Shown: in pieces, positions 28,016 to 36,419 of the stretch
Layout: each line of letters opens with the position of its first letter
How positions within the stretch are numbered: position 1 is the first letter of the stretch
From: Treponema socranskii subsp. socranskii VPI DR56BR1116 = ATCC 35536
GTDB taxonomy: Bacteria; Spirochaetota; Spirochaetia; Treponematales; Treponemataceae
Assembly: GCF_000468115.1 (NCBI RefSeq)
Contig: NZ_AVQI01000016.1
Coordinates: 55,294-119,293 of the forward strand
DNA length: 64,000 nucleotides
Reading direction: 5' to 3'
Made by a program: the position numbers and the translations under genes
Notes under the pieces: model-generated
What the model saw: the letters and a program-made list of their open reading frames with translations, nothing else
Told to the model about the DNA's origin: nothing
Databases searched by the model: none

Positions 28016-28462
28016 TTAATTTCCGTAAATCGCGCTGATCTGATCCATCGTGTAGTATCTGCCGCCTACCATGACGCGCGGCTTTTCTTCGCGCGTTGCA
28101 GCCTGCACGACACCCGTCGTAGTGGTATCTCCGACGTTGAGCTCAACCGTCTTTCCGAGCATCGAAGACGCTTCGGAAACTCTGAACACGCCCGCGAGCT
28201 TTGTAAACTCTGCGCTCATGTTCGTCATCTGTTCAAGCGATGAAAACTGTGCCATCTGAGCGATAAACTCGGTGTTTTCGATCGGACTTGTCGGATCCTG
28301 ATTCGACAGCTGCGCTATCAAAAGTTTTAAAAAGTCATCCTTGCCCAACGAATGATTGACCGTACGTCCTTTTACGCCAAGTTCTTTGTTGTAGCCGCTT
28401 ACGGCAAAATCGACCGCCGCTCTGTCGGCTGCACTCATGGTGGTGTTGATTCCGTCCATCAT
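28016..28462 (-). CDS. flgD: Flagellar hook capping (assembly) protein
   Basis: The 148-residue protein contains the FlgD N-terminal motif [41 protein letters not shown]. It caps the growing hook and directs FlgE assembly. The start at ATG 28462 or 28459 follows GAGGTAG. The short C-terminus lacks the large Tudor/FNIII region of enterobacterial FlgD, as is usual in spirochaetes. Confidence 0.95.
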   Translation of the reverse strand: MMDGINTTMSAADRAAVDFAVSGYNKELGVKGRTVNHSLGKDDFLKLLIAQLSNQDPTSPIENTEFIAQMAQFSSLEQMTNMSAEFTKLAGVFRVSEASSMLGKTVELNVGDTTTTGVVQAATREEKPRVMVGGRYYTMDQISAIYGN

Positions 28463-28513
28463 CTACCTCTATCCCGCTGATTAATAATTAATAATTTCAA
28501 AACAATTAATAAT

Positions 28514-29947
28514 TTACACAACGACGTTTACCGCGTGTTCGCTTCCGATATAGCTTCCGCCCGAAGCGGCGCTTACTTCCGACACGAAAGCGCTTTCATA
28601 TCGCCCCGCGTGCTGAGCATCGGCAAAGCCGCCGCCCGCCCCGCTTCCTGAAAAACTTCCGCCCGTTCCGGCCGACGAATAGGCTACGGTAAAACCGCCC
28701 GCTTCAAAACCGCTTTGCGCGAACGCGTTCTTGAGCGCGTTGGCGCTTTCCTTAAACGCGTTGTACGCTTCTTCGGAATGCACCGTGATTTGTCCGCTCA
28801 CTACCTTATCGGAAAGCTGCAAGCTGATCTTTACATTTCCGAGCGATTCCGGGCGCAGCACGAGGTTGATCGTTCCCGCGTTGTTGTCGCGTAAAACGAT
28901 CGAACCCGCTTTTACAAATTCGGATGCGTTTTGCCGTATTTGATTCGCGAGCATCGCTTGAAAGTTCGAACTTGCGGTCTGTGCGCTTTGACCGTTTGCA
29001 GGGGCGACATTTTGCAGAGTACCGTCCGAAACGAACATCGTCAGTTCGGGCGTATCGCCGACTTGAGTATCGATTTTTATCGATTTTTCCGTTTCGGGTT
29101 TTACTTCGGAAAGGATTTCCGCCGTTTCCGTTCGAAGATCGGTGACGAGGATTTTGCCGTCCGCATCGAATGCGCGCTCTCGCTTTGAAATAGCTTTTTC
29201 ATCGCGTATTTCAAATGAAAACGCTTTTTCGTCCGAAAATCCGTTATCCGAAAATTCGTCTCCTTCAGTTTCACCGTCCGACAAATCGGCCGTATGCACA
29301 ATGGCGCTTCCTATTTGAAACGGGACGGCTTCTTCGGAAACGGATACGCTTTCGGCAAAAAAATCGTCCGTATCGCTTTCGGTTTTTGTATCGATTCCCT
29401 TGCCCGCGCTTTCGGAATCGAGCGTTCCGTCGACGAGATATGCGAAATCTTCAAGCAGCGCGGTACGCGCGGCGTCCCCCGCATCGAGGACTTCCGTTTT
29501 TTCAAGAGCTTCATCGGCGGTATCGGCCATCCGTCCGCGGCTTTCATCCTGCGTGTACTCAAAAGATTTTTTTTCGTTGAAATCCGAAGACGTACTGTCA
29601 ACTGGCTCTTTTTTTGCGGTATCTTTTGCAGCGGCGGTTTTGCTTTCTTTTTTCGTATCGACGTCGTCATTCCGCACAGCTTTCGCCTTCGATGCGTCTT
29701 TCCGTCTAAGATCCGCAGAAGCGCGCTTACTTTCGTGAAACCCATTCGAGCTTGAAAACGCATCGGAGACTTGAGCGTCGATTTTTTTGCCCTGCGCGCG
29801 CGCGAGGAGCTTTGCAAACGAATGCTCTTCGTTTTTCGTACTCGATAAAAGAATTTTTTTTGAAAGCGGGGATGAGAGAGAGTCGATTTTATCGATTGCG
29901 TTTACTTTCGGAACCGCGTTTACTTTTGCAACGGGAATTCCCTGCAT
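28514..29947 (-). CDS. fliK: Flagellar hook-length control protein
   Basis: The 477-residue protein has a long, acidic, Ser-rich variable N-terminal ruler region and a conserved C-terminal domain: NLVLRPESLGNVKISLQLSDK, then EEAYNAFKESANALKNAF. FliK sets hook length and switches export specificity. I choose ATG 29947 (MQGIPVAKV), six bases after GGAGG, over nearby ATG 29953 and an upstream TTG. It is flanked by flgD and flbB as in other spirochaetes, where it has also been called flbC. Confidence 0.9.
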   Translation of the reverse strand: MQGIPVAKVNAVPKVNAIDKIDSLSSPLSKKILLSSTKNEEHSFAKLLARAQGKKIDAQVSDAFSSSNGFHESKRASADLRRKDASKAKAVRNDDVDTKKESKTAAAKDTAKKEPVDSTSSDFNEKKSFEYTQDESRGRMADTADEALEKTEVLDAGDAARTALLEDFAYLVDGTLDSESAGKGIDTKTESDTDDFFAESVSVSEEAVPFQIGSAIVHTADLSDGETEGDEFSDNGFSDEKAFSFEIRDEKAISKRERAFDADGKILVTDLRTETAEILSEVKPETEKSIKIDTQVGDTPELTMFVSDGTLQNVAPANGQSAQTASSNFQAMLANQIRQNASEFVKAGSIVLRDNNAGTINLVLRPESLGNVKISLQLSDKVVSGQITVHSEEAYNAFKESANALKNAFAQSGFEAGGFTVAYSSAGTGGSFSGSGAGGGFADAQHAGRYESAFVSEVSAASGGSYIGSEHAVNVVV

Positions 29948-29991
29948 CGCCATCCTCCATTTGTGCAAACAAAGAATGACCGCAGAGAAGT

Positions 29992-30615
29992 TCAGTCAAG
30001 CGCTTTCGGCTTACTCACCATCTTCCGTTGGACTGCCGCAGCCCGCTCCGCCGGCATGAGCGAAAGCCAGTACGATGTCATCGAATACTGCTTTTTCGTC
30101 GTCGCCATTTCTTCTTCTTTGCGCAAAACGTCGATCACGAGCTGATCGTCCATCGCCACAAGTTCTTGAACGGCCGCGGCGGGCGGCATATTGTACAGAC
30201 GCGTTGCGATCTGTTCTATGTTTACTTCTTTATCATCGTACTTTTTTTGCAAATTGTTAAATGTTTTTTCGCGTTCTTCGAGTGTTTTTTCGCGTTCGGC
30301 AAGTTCGGCCGCAATCCGCTCGTTTTGTTGTCCCGACGCGGTCAATTCGCTCTCTTTTTGATCGAGTTCTTCCTTATAAAGCCTGAGCGCTTCGCGCTGT
30401 TTGTCTATGCGATCCTGATCGATATCGTTGTTGAGCGGGCGAACGGCGGTCATCGACGTCTGAACTTCTCTGCCGAGGATACGGTACAGCGGCGTAAACA
30501 GCGTCTTTGCGTGAATGATTCCCAAATAATCGAACCACAACAAGCCGCCGAGACAGAGAATTATAATCAGAAAAAGAAGGACAATCGATTTGCCCAGGTT
30601 TTTTCCTTTTGCCAT
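29992..30615 (-). CDS. flbB: Spirochaetal flagellar collar protein FlbB (MotE-like)
   Basis: The 207-residue protein has one N-terminal membrane segment (residues 10-30) and a long coiled coil (residues ~70-140) rich in Glu, Lys and Arg. A C-terminal MotE-like part contains IATRLYNMPPAAAVQELVAMDDQLVIDVLR. Position before fliK-flgD-flgE matches spirochaetal flbB, which in Borrelia is needed for the motor collar and stator placement. GGGTGG precedes ATG 30615. The call rests on synteny and architecture. Confidence 0.85.
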   Translation of the reverse strand: MAKGKNLGKSIVLLFLIIILCLGGLLWFDYLGIIHAKTLFTPLYRILGREVQTSMTAVRPLNNDIDQDRIDKQREALRLYKEELDQKESELTASGQQNERIAAELAEREKTLEEREKTFNNLQKKYDDKEVNIEQIATRLYNMPPAAAVQELVAMDDQLVIDVLRKEEEMATTKKQYSMTSYWLSLMPAERAAAVQRKMVSKPKALD

Positions 30616-30644
30616 CGTAACCCACCCGTTTATATATTTGGTTC

Positions 30645-30672
30645 AATTTCGAGTTTTCTAAAACTCGAAATT
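30645..30672. repeat. Perfect palindrome upstream of flbB
   Basis: AATTTCGAGTTTT, a 2-bp centre, and its exact complement (13-bp arms). The CGAGTTT..AAACTCG core recurs at 9605-9622 (upstream of a crp-type gene) and at 30818-30838 (9-bp arms, 3-bp centre). No T run follows on either strand, so a simple terminator is unlikely. Confidence 0.6.
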
Positions 30673-30860
30673 TTCCAACCGTTTCACGCATCGCCGGAAT
30701 GGCGAGTTTGGAAAACGGATAAAATTATGCTTTCGGCGAGGTTCCGGCTGCGTGCCGCTTTGAGCGTTAAGCTTACGGAAGCCTGCCCAAAAAAGCTCAA
30801 CCGCGGCATATACACTGCGAGTTTGCGACGCAAACTCGGTAGTGAGCGCAGCGAACGAAG

Positions 30861-30917
30861 TTCTCGCCGAAAACACAGCGTTATGGATTGATACTTTCCA
30901 AACTCGACATTTTACCT
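30861..30917 (+). repeat. Interspersed repeat copy A, within a 349-bp gene-free stretch
   Basis: The stretch 30616-30964 between flbB and hexokinase has no credible gene. It holds the palindromes listed separately and this copy of a degenerate repeat (TTCTCGCCGAAAACACAGCG, then ATTGATACTTTCCAAACTCG). An inverted partial copy (CTCGCCGAAAGCATAAT on the minus strand) lies at 30725-30741, so the two may bound one larger decayed element. Confidence 0.5.
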
Positions 30918-30964
30918 ACTTCCTACATCGGCGCTAATCCGGCCGATATTGAGCGTTATTTTGT

Positions 30965-32260
30965 TTAACTTTCGATAAGCCCCGCGATCGCCGCTCCGAG
31001 CGTTATATCGTTTTCCCGCGAAATGATTTCCCAATAAAGACCGCGTTCTTTTGTGAGCGCTTCTTCGAGATAGCCGTGCACGCGCGCGGAAAGCATGTGC
31101 GTTTTAAAATACGTGCTGCCGTTGCAAAGTATGCACACGGGGCGCGAAGCGTTTTTCCCCTCGCCGCTTTGAATAACGCAGGCTGCAAGGATAGCTGCGG
31201 CATAGCGGGCGGAGCGTTCCGCAACCGCATCGATAATCTGAAATATGCGGTCGTAATCTTCGTCGGAAGCGCTTTCGGCGGCAAGGGCACCGAGGGAAGC
31301 GTTCGTGTTGTACGGCGCGTGCAAAAACGCGTCGGCTTCGACGAGCGACAGAGCAGGCAATGCGAGGATTCGCTTGGCACACGCTTTGCCGAAAAGCCCT
31401 TCTTCCGCCGCAGCTTTCAGCGCTTCAAATGCGACGTCTCCGAGATAGCCGCCCGAACACTGTTTTTCCGTGCGGTATTTTCCGGGACTCAGCGTTTTCG
31501 CGTCGAGCGCGTCATCGAAATCGGAGCAGACTATAGCGCCGAATTTTCCCGATTCGCACACGACGATCTGCTTGGCAAAATCTTTTACGCCCTGTATCTC
31601 CGGCTGAATATACGCGGCATTCAATCCCGTGCCGAGTATAAGACCTATGTACGACGAATATTTTTTTCCCGCATCCGGCGTCGCAGCTCCGGCAAACAAG
31701 GCCGCCACCGTATCGTTTAAGAGCGTGACGCGCCGCAGCTTTTTCCATCCGCGCGCTTCAAGCGTTTTTTTGAGCGTTTCGCCGATACGGCACCCGACAA
31801 CTTCGGGCGCGTTCACTTCTTTCGTAAACCTGATGAGGATACCGTCTCCGCCGTCGGTGATCTCCATCGGATACGAAAAACAAAAACCGATCGATTCGGC
31901 TTTGTCTTTTAAGTGTTCGATGTTCGACGCGATTTCATCGAAAAAATCCGCACGTGAAAGCGTCTTCGCAACTCCGGGCATCTTCGTCTTTTCGAGAAAA
32001 TCGATCGACGCTTTTCCCTGCTCGTTGAACGACACGAGACATGAGCGGAAATTCGTTCCCCCCGCATCGATGACGATGACGCTCTTATCCGAAGCGGGAT
32101 TTTCCGGCGGATTGCTGTACGTGCGTATCATATCCTGATAAATTTTTTGCCCGCGGAGACCGGAATTCATATCGTACAAAAGCGCATCGATTGCCGAGTC
32201 GATATCGACGTGACGGATAAAATTATGTTTTGCCAAAAACGCGCTGACTGCCCGATTCAT
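30965..32260 (-). CDS. Hexokinase (eukaryotic-type family)
   Basis: The 431-residue protein shows the hexokinase phosphate-binding loop VIDAGGTNFRSCLV near residue 64, the sugar-binding region IGFCFSYPME, catalytic LLNDTVAALFAG and LILGTGLNAAYI. It belongs to the two-domain hexokinase family found in treponemes rather than bacterial glucokinase or ROK families. It phosphorylates glucose for glycolysis, and pgi for the next step is in this window. A good promoter ends 8 bp from ATG 32260 and no Shine-Dalgarno sequence is visible. Confidence 0.9.
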   Translation of the reverse strand: MNRAVSAFLAKHNFIRHVDIDSAIDALLYDMNSGLRGQKIYQDMIRTYSNPPENPASDKSVIVIDAGGTNFRSCLVSFNEQGKASIDFLEKTKMPGVAKTLSRADFFDEIASNIEHLKDKAESIGFCFSYPMEITDGGDGILIRFTKEVNAPEVVGCRIGETLKKTLEARGWKKLRRVTLLNDTVAALFAGAATPDAGKKYSSYIGLILGTGLNAAYIQPEIQGVKDFAKQIVVCESGKFGAIVCSDFDDALDAKTLSPGKYRTEKQCSGGYLGDVAFEALKAAAEEGLFGKACAKRILALPALSLVEADAFLHAPYNTNASLGALAAESASDEDYDRIFQIIDAVAERSARYAAAILAACVIQSGEGKNASRPVCILCNGSTYFKTHMLSARVHGYLEEALTKERGLYWEIISRENDITLGAAIAGLIES

Positions 32261-32268
32261 AGGCTTTC

Positions 32269-32297
32269 AGTATACCACAACGCGGCGAAAATGTGAA
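32269..32297 (-). promoter_or_regulatory. Promoter of the hexokinase gene
   Basis: On the minus strand TTCACA (32292-32297), 17 bp, TATACT (32269-32274), then 8 bp to the start codon. A leaderless or near-leaderless mRNA is predicted. Confidence 0.7.
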
Positions 32298-32330
32298 TGA
32301 TACGCCCGCACTGTACACAATGAACGAAAC

Positions 32331-32418
32331 GGGGTGTTGCGGGGTATCCCCCGCAGGAAGGGGTAGCGCGCAACGAAGTGCGCGCGAGGGGAAGGCTTTC
32401 CCCCTTAAAAAAAACATA
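32331..32418. other. GC-rich multi-hairpin block between divergent hexokinase and helicase genes
   Basis: Consecutive inverted repeats are visible: GCGGGG-TAT-CCCCCGC, GCGCGC-AACGAAGT-GCGCGC and GGGGAA-GGC-TTTCCCC, followed by a long A tract. Composition differs sharply from the flanks. No coding potential or T-run terminator was recognised. Confidence 0.35.
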
Positions 32419-32429
32419 TAAAAAATTAC

Positions 32430-32459
32430 TTGCATAAAGAGCGCTCCGAGTGCTACACT
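32430..32459 (+). promoter_or_regulatory. Promoter of the UvrD/PcrA-type helicase
   Basis: TTGCAT (32430-32435), 18 bp, TACACT (32454-32459), then 7 bp to ATG 32467. No ribosome-binding site lies between, so the mRNA may be leaderless. Confidence 0.6.
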
Positions 32460-32466
32460 GTGCGCC

Positions 32467-34482
32467 ATGCCCGAGCTCGACATACATGCATTGAAAACGG
32501 AACTCAACCCCGAACAGCTGCGCGCCGTTACGACGATAACAGGTCCTATTTTGATCATCGCCGGAGCGGGAAGCGGCAAAACGAGAGTCATCACGTATCG
32601 CATTGCGCACATGCTCGACGAGGGTATTCCGCAAAGCGCGATCCTTGCGCTGACCTTTACGAATAAAGCTGCGCGCGAAATGGAAGAGCGTGTCAAATCG
32701 CTGACGGGCAAAAAGCTGCAAAACCTCACGGTGTCCACGTTTCACGCATTCGGCGTGCGCATTCTCAGGCAGGACATCGCCAAACTGGGCTGGCGGGAAA
32801 ATTTTTCGATTTACGATGAAACCGACAAAGCCTCTCTCATCAAAGAGAGTGCGCGGGAACTGCAGTTCACATCCGATGCGCTCGACTTATACAAAATCGC
32901 AAATCTTTTTTCAAACATAAAAACCGGGCGCAAAAATTGGGAGACGGCAAACGATATGTACCGAGCGCTCTACGAATCGTACGAGCAGGGATTGAAGCTG
33001 TACAATGCGGTCGACTTCGACGATCTCATCATGCTGCCGATCCGCCTGTTTCATGAACACCCCGACGTGCTCGCAAAATACCGTTCTCGCTACACGTACA
33101 TCATGGTCGACGAATTTCAGGACACGAGTCATCAGCAGTACGAGCTCATGCGTCTCCTTGCCGATAAAAACATCGCGGTCGTCGGAGACGACGATCAGTC
33201 GATCTACAGCTGGAGGGGTGCCGATTATCAAAACATCGTGCAGTTCGAAAAGGATTTTCCGAGTGTCAAGGAAATCCGCCTCGAGCAAAACTACCGTTCA
33301 ACCGAAACGATTTTAAGCGCGGCGAACGGCGTCATATCGCACAACACGAACCGCAAAGATAAAAAACTCTGGAGCGGCAACGGTTCGGGAAAGCCTATCG
33401 AACTCTTTATGCCGGAAAACGAAAGCGCCGAAGCGGATTTTATCGCCGAAAGCATTCAAGGCATCGCGATGGAAGAGAGGCGCACATACGACGATTTCGG
33501 CATACTCATGCGCGCAAACTCGCAGAGCCGCGCGATCGAAGAAGCCCTGCTCCAAGCGAACATTCCCTATACGATGAGCGGCGGTACGAGTTTTTTCGAA
33601 CGGCTCGAAATAAAAGATATCGTAAGCTATCTGCGCGTCGCGGCAAATCAAAGCGACGACATCAATCTGCTTCGGATCATCAATACGCCGAGAAGAGGTA
33701 TCGGGCGGAGTACGATTTCGGCGATAAACGAAACGGCAAAGCAAAATGCGAGCACGCTGTGGGATGCGATCCGCTATCTGCAAAAAGATCCCGCAGGCGC
33801 GCTTTCCGATTCGGCAAAAAAATCGCTCGGAGAATTCATCGATACGATCGAAAGCGCAAGGGCAAAGCTTTTCGGCGGACGGGGACTTGCAAACAAAGTG
33901 CGCGAACTCATCGACGACGTGCAGTACCGCGACTATATCATCGGCGAATTTCAAAAAAACGAAAAAGCGGTGCGCTTTAAATTGCAGAATATCGAAACGC
34001 TGCTCATGTCGATCGAAACGTGGGAAAACAATCCCGACAATTTCGATCCGAGTCTGTTCAATTATTTGAACCGCATTACGCTTTTGAGCCGCGACGACAT
34101 CGAAGACGACGACGGCAAAGGTAAAGTCAATTTGATGACGATCCACGCGTCGAAGGGGCTCGAATTTCCCGTCGTGTTTATCGCCGGTGCGGAAGAAGGG
34201 CTTATGCCGCACGCGCGTTCCGTCGAAGAAACGGACGGAGACGTCGAAGAAGAGAGACGTCTTTTTTACGTCGCGATCACGCGCGCACGGGACAAATTAT
34301 TGATTACGTCGTGCCAAAAGCGGAGGCGCATGCAGGCGACGGTCGAATGCACGCCGTCGCGTTTTCTTGAAGAGATACCGGAAAATCTCGTCGAATACCA
34401 TGAAGTAAAAAAAACGGAGCCGGTGAGTGAAGATAAAGCACACGATTATTTTGCCGACATGCTGAAAAAGCTCAAAAGCTGA
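32467..34482 (+). CDS. pcrA: UvrD/PcrA/Rep family ATP-dependent DNA helicase
   Basis: The 671-residue superfamily 1 helicase shows Walker A AGAGSGKTRV (~32-41), motif Ia ALTFTNKAAREM, motif II VDEFQDTS, motif III GDDDQSIYSWRGA, motif IV LEQNYRST, motif V MTIHASKGLEFPVVFI and motif VI VAITRARDKL. It unwinds DNA 3' to 5' in repair and replication restart. Length is slightly below the ~720 of PcrA, with a short C-terminus. It converges with the ABC-F gene. Confidence 0.93.
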   Translation: MPELDIHALKTELNPEQLRAVTTITGPILIIAGAGSGKTRVITYRIAHMLDEGIPQSAILALTFTNKAAREMEERVKSLTGKKLQNLTVSTFHAFGVRILRQDIAKLGWRENFSIYDETDKASLIKESARELQFTSDALDLYKIANLFSNIKTGRKNWETANDMYRALYESYEQGLKLYNAVDFDDLIMLPIRLFHEHPDVLAKYRSRYTYIMVDEFQDTSHQQYELMRLLADKNIAVVGDDDQSIYSWRGADYQNIVQFEKDFPSVKEIRLEQNYRSTETILSAANGVISHNTNRKDKKLWSGNGSGKPIELFMPENESAEADFIAESIQGIAMEERRTYDDFGILMRANSQSRAIEEALLQANIPYTMSGGTSFFERLEIKDIVSYLRVAANQSDDINLLRIINTPRRGIGRSTISAINETAKQNASTLWDAIRYLQKDPAGALSDSAKKSLGEFIDTIESARAKLFGGRGLANKVRELIDDVQYRDYIIGEFQKNEKAVRFKLQNIETLLMSIETWENNPDNFDPSLFNYLNRITLLSRDDIEDDDGKGKVNLMTIHASKGLEFPVVFIAGAEEGLMPHARSVEETDGDVEEERRLFYVAITRARDKLLITSCQKRRRMQATVECTPSRFLEEIPENLVEYHEVKKTEPVSEDKAHDYFADMLKKLKS

Positions 34483-34492
34483 AATCTCAGGC

Positions 34493-34655
34493 GGTGCAGC
34501 GTGTACAATGCGCGGGAACGAACCGACGGCAGCGCGGTGTGTACGCTCGCGCGACCCGGCGAGAGTGCGGACGGCGGCGTTATGCGGTAGAGTTCGATGT
34601 TCGCATCTTGAAAATTCGAAGAACACAAATATGCGCCGTCGTTTGAAATGCCGAG
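34493..34655 (-). pseudogene. Possible remnant of a lactonase-type beta-propeller gene
   Basis: In the gap between the convergent helicase and ABC-F genes one minus-strand frame reads GLGISNDGAYLCSSNFQDAN followed by IELYRI. This resembles a blade of 6-phosphogluconolactonase-like proteins (SxDGxYLxxxNxxxxxIxxY). No start codon or full gene is present. It may be chance. Confidence 0.22.
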
Positions 34656-34662
34656 TCCCCGC

Positions 34663-36306
34663 TCACACGCGGTATTTGATTTTTTTGCCGGTGCCTTCGT
34701 AATATTTTTTTCGAAGCTCCGTCACCGTATCGTCTGCGATATAGTCGTCGAAGTTCATCATGCGGTCGATGACACCGTTCGGCGTGATTTCGACGATGCG
34801 GTTTGCGATCGACGAAATGAATTCGTGATCGTGGCTGTTGAACAGCACGACGCCCGGAAAATCTTCAAGCGCGTTGTTGAGACTTTCGATCGCTTCCAAA
34901 TCCAAATGGTTTGTCGGATCGTCGAATATGAGCACGTTCGCATTTTGCAGCATCATCTTCGAAAGCATGCACCTCACTTTTTCACCGCCGGAAAGCACTT
35001 TGACCGGCTTCAGCGATTCGTCGCCGCTGAAAAGCATTCTGCCTAAAAATCCGCGCACGTAAGCGTCGTCCTGTTCTTTAGAATACTGTTTAAGCCATTC
35101 GGTAATCGTCAAATCGTTTTCAAAATACTTGTTCGTATCGCGCGGCAAGTAGGAATAACTCGTCGTCTGCCCCCAAAACACTTCGCCCGAATCCGCCTTC
35201 TTTTCTCCTGCGATGATGTCGAAAAACGCCGAAATGGAATTGTGTTCGATGCCGACGAAGGCGACTTTATCGGTGCGGTTTACGATGAGCGAAAAATCTT
35301 TCAAAAGCTCGACAGCGTCCTGAGCGTAATTGAGCTTTTTCACTTCGAGCGTGTTGTTTCCGATGGCTCGCTCTTGGGCAAAGTGAATGTACGGAAATTT
35401 TCTGCTCGTGACGGGAAGCTCTTCGAGGGCAAGTTTATCGAGCACTTTTTTGCGGCTCGTCGCTTGCCGGCTTTTCGCCGCGTTCGACGCAAAGCGCTGA
35501 ATAAATTCTCTCAAGTCCGCCATCTTGTCTTCGCGCCGTCTCGCTTGATCTTTCGCCTGCTTTTGCAGCATTTGGCTCATCTGATACCAAAAATCGTAAT
35601 TGCCGGAAAACTGCGTGATCTTTCCGTAATCGATATCGCAGACGACCGTACACACCGTATTGAGAAAGTGGCGGTCGTGGCTGACGACGATGACGATGTT
35701 TTCAAAATCGAGCAAAAAATTTTCGAGCCACGTAATCGATTCGATATCGAGACCGTTCGTCGGCTCATCGAGCAGCAGTATGTCGGGATTTCCGAAAATC
35801 GCCTGCGCGAGGAGGACGCGCACTTTTTGACTTTCGTCCAAATCGCTCATCGCTTTGTCGTGATATTCTTCTTCGAGACCGAGGCCGGAAAGCATCTGTT
35901 CGATTTGATTTTCCGCTTCGTAGCCGCCGAGTTCGCCGAACTCCGCTTCGAGTTCCGACGCTTTGATGCCGTCTTCTTCGGAAAAATCCGCTTTCGCGTA
36001 GATTTCGTCCCGCGCCTTCGTGCATTCGTAGAGTTTCGGATAACCCATCATCACCGTTTCTTTGACGGAATAATCGTCGAACGCAAAGTGGTTTTGCTGC
36101 AAAACTGCCATGCGCTTTCCCTGCGCCATAGCTATGGTGCCGGTATCGTGTTCGAGTTCTCCCGAAAGCACTTTCAAAAAAGTCGATTTTCCGGCTCCGT
36201 TCGCGCCGATAATGCCGTAGCAGTTGCCCGGCGTAAATTTCACATTGACGTCTTTAAACAGCGGCTTGTCGCCGAATTTGACACTGACATCGGATACGGT
36301 TATCAC
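34663..36306 (-). CDS. ABC-F family ATPase (YbiT-like) with one degenerate ATP site
   Basis: The 547-residue protein has two ABC domains and the ABC-F linker (residues ~245-300). Domain 1 has Walker A GANGAGKS (34-41) and Walker B LLLDEP, but its signature reads SDLDESQ instead of LSGGQ (~154-160). Domain 2 has a good LSGGEKVR (438-445), while its Walker A reads GIEHNSIS (352-359) and its catalytic Glu is Asp463 (FDDP). Thus the composite site made from domain 2 Walker motifs and domain 1 signature is degenerate. ABC-F proteins act on ribosomes. The start is GTG 36306 after AGGGAG. Confidence 0.92.
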   Translation of the reverse strand: MITVSDVSVKFGDKPLFKDVNVKFTPGNCYGIIGANGAGKSTFLKVLSGELEHDTGTIAMAQGKRMAVLQQNHFAFDDYSVKETVMMGYPKLYECTKARDEIYAKADFSEEDGIKASELEAEFGELGGYEAENQIEQMLSGLGLEEEYHDKAMSDLDESQKVRVLLAQAIFGNPDILLLDEPTNGLDIESITWLENFLLDFENIVIVVSHDRHFLNTVCTVVCDIDYGKITQFSGNYDFWYQMSQMLQKQAKDQARRREDKMADLREFIQRFASNAAKSRQATSRKKVLDKLALEELPVTSRKFPYIHFAQERAIGNNTLEVKKLNYAQDAVELLKDFSLIVNRTDKVAFVGIEHNSISAFFDIIAGEKKADSGEVFWGQTTSYSYLPRDTNKYFENDLTITEWLKQYSKEQDDAYVRGFLGRMLFSGDESLKPVKVLSGGEKVRCMLSKMMLQNANVLIFDDPTNHLDLEAIESLNNALEDFPGVVLFNSHDHEFISSIANRIVEITPNGVIDRMMNFDDYIADDTVTELRKKYYEGTGKKIKYRV

Positions 36307-36419
36307 TCACAGCTCCCTTGATAATATAAATAAATTGAACGGCGAATTTAAAAAATATTAATTAATAAAAACACGCGGCGCTCTCCGTGTGCACGGACTT
36401 CGGCGCACACGATCGCGCG

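Noticed and set aside
32720..34482. Second helicase-like frames on the opposite strand of pcrA
   Set aside because: Minus-strand frames of up to 299 codons here are antisense translations without motifs.
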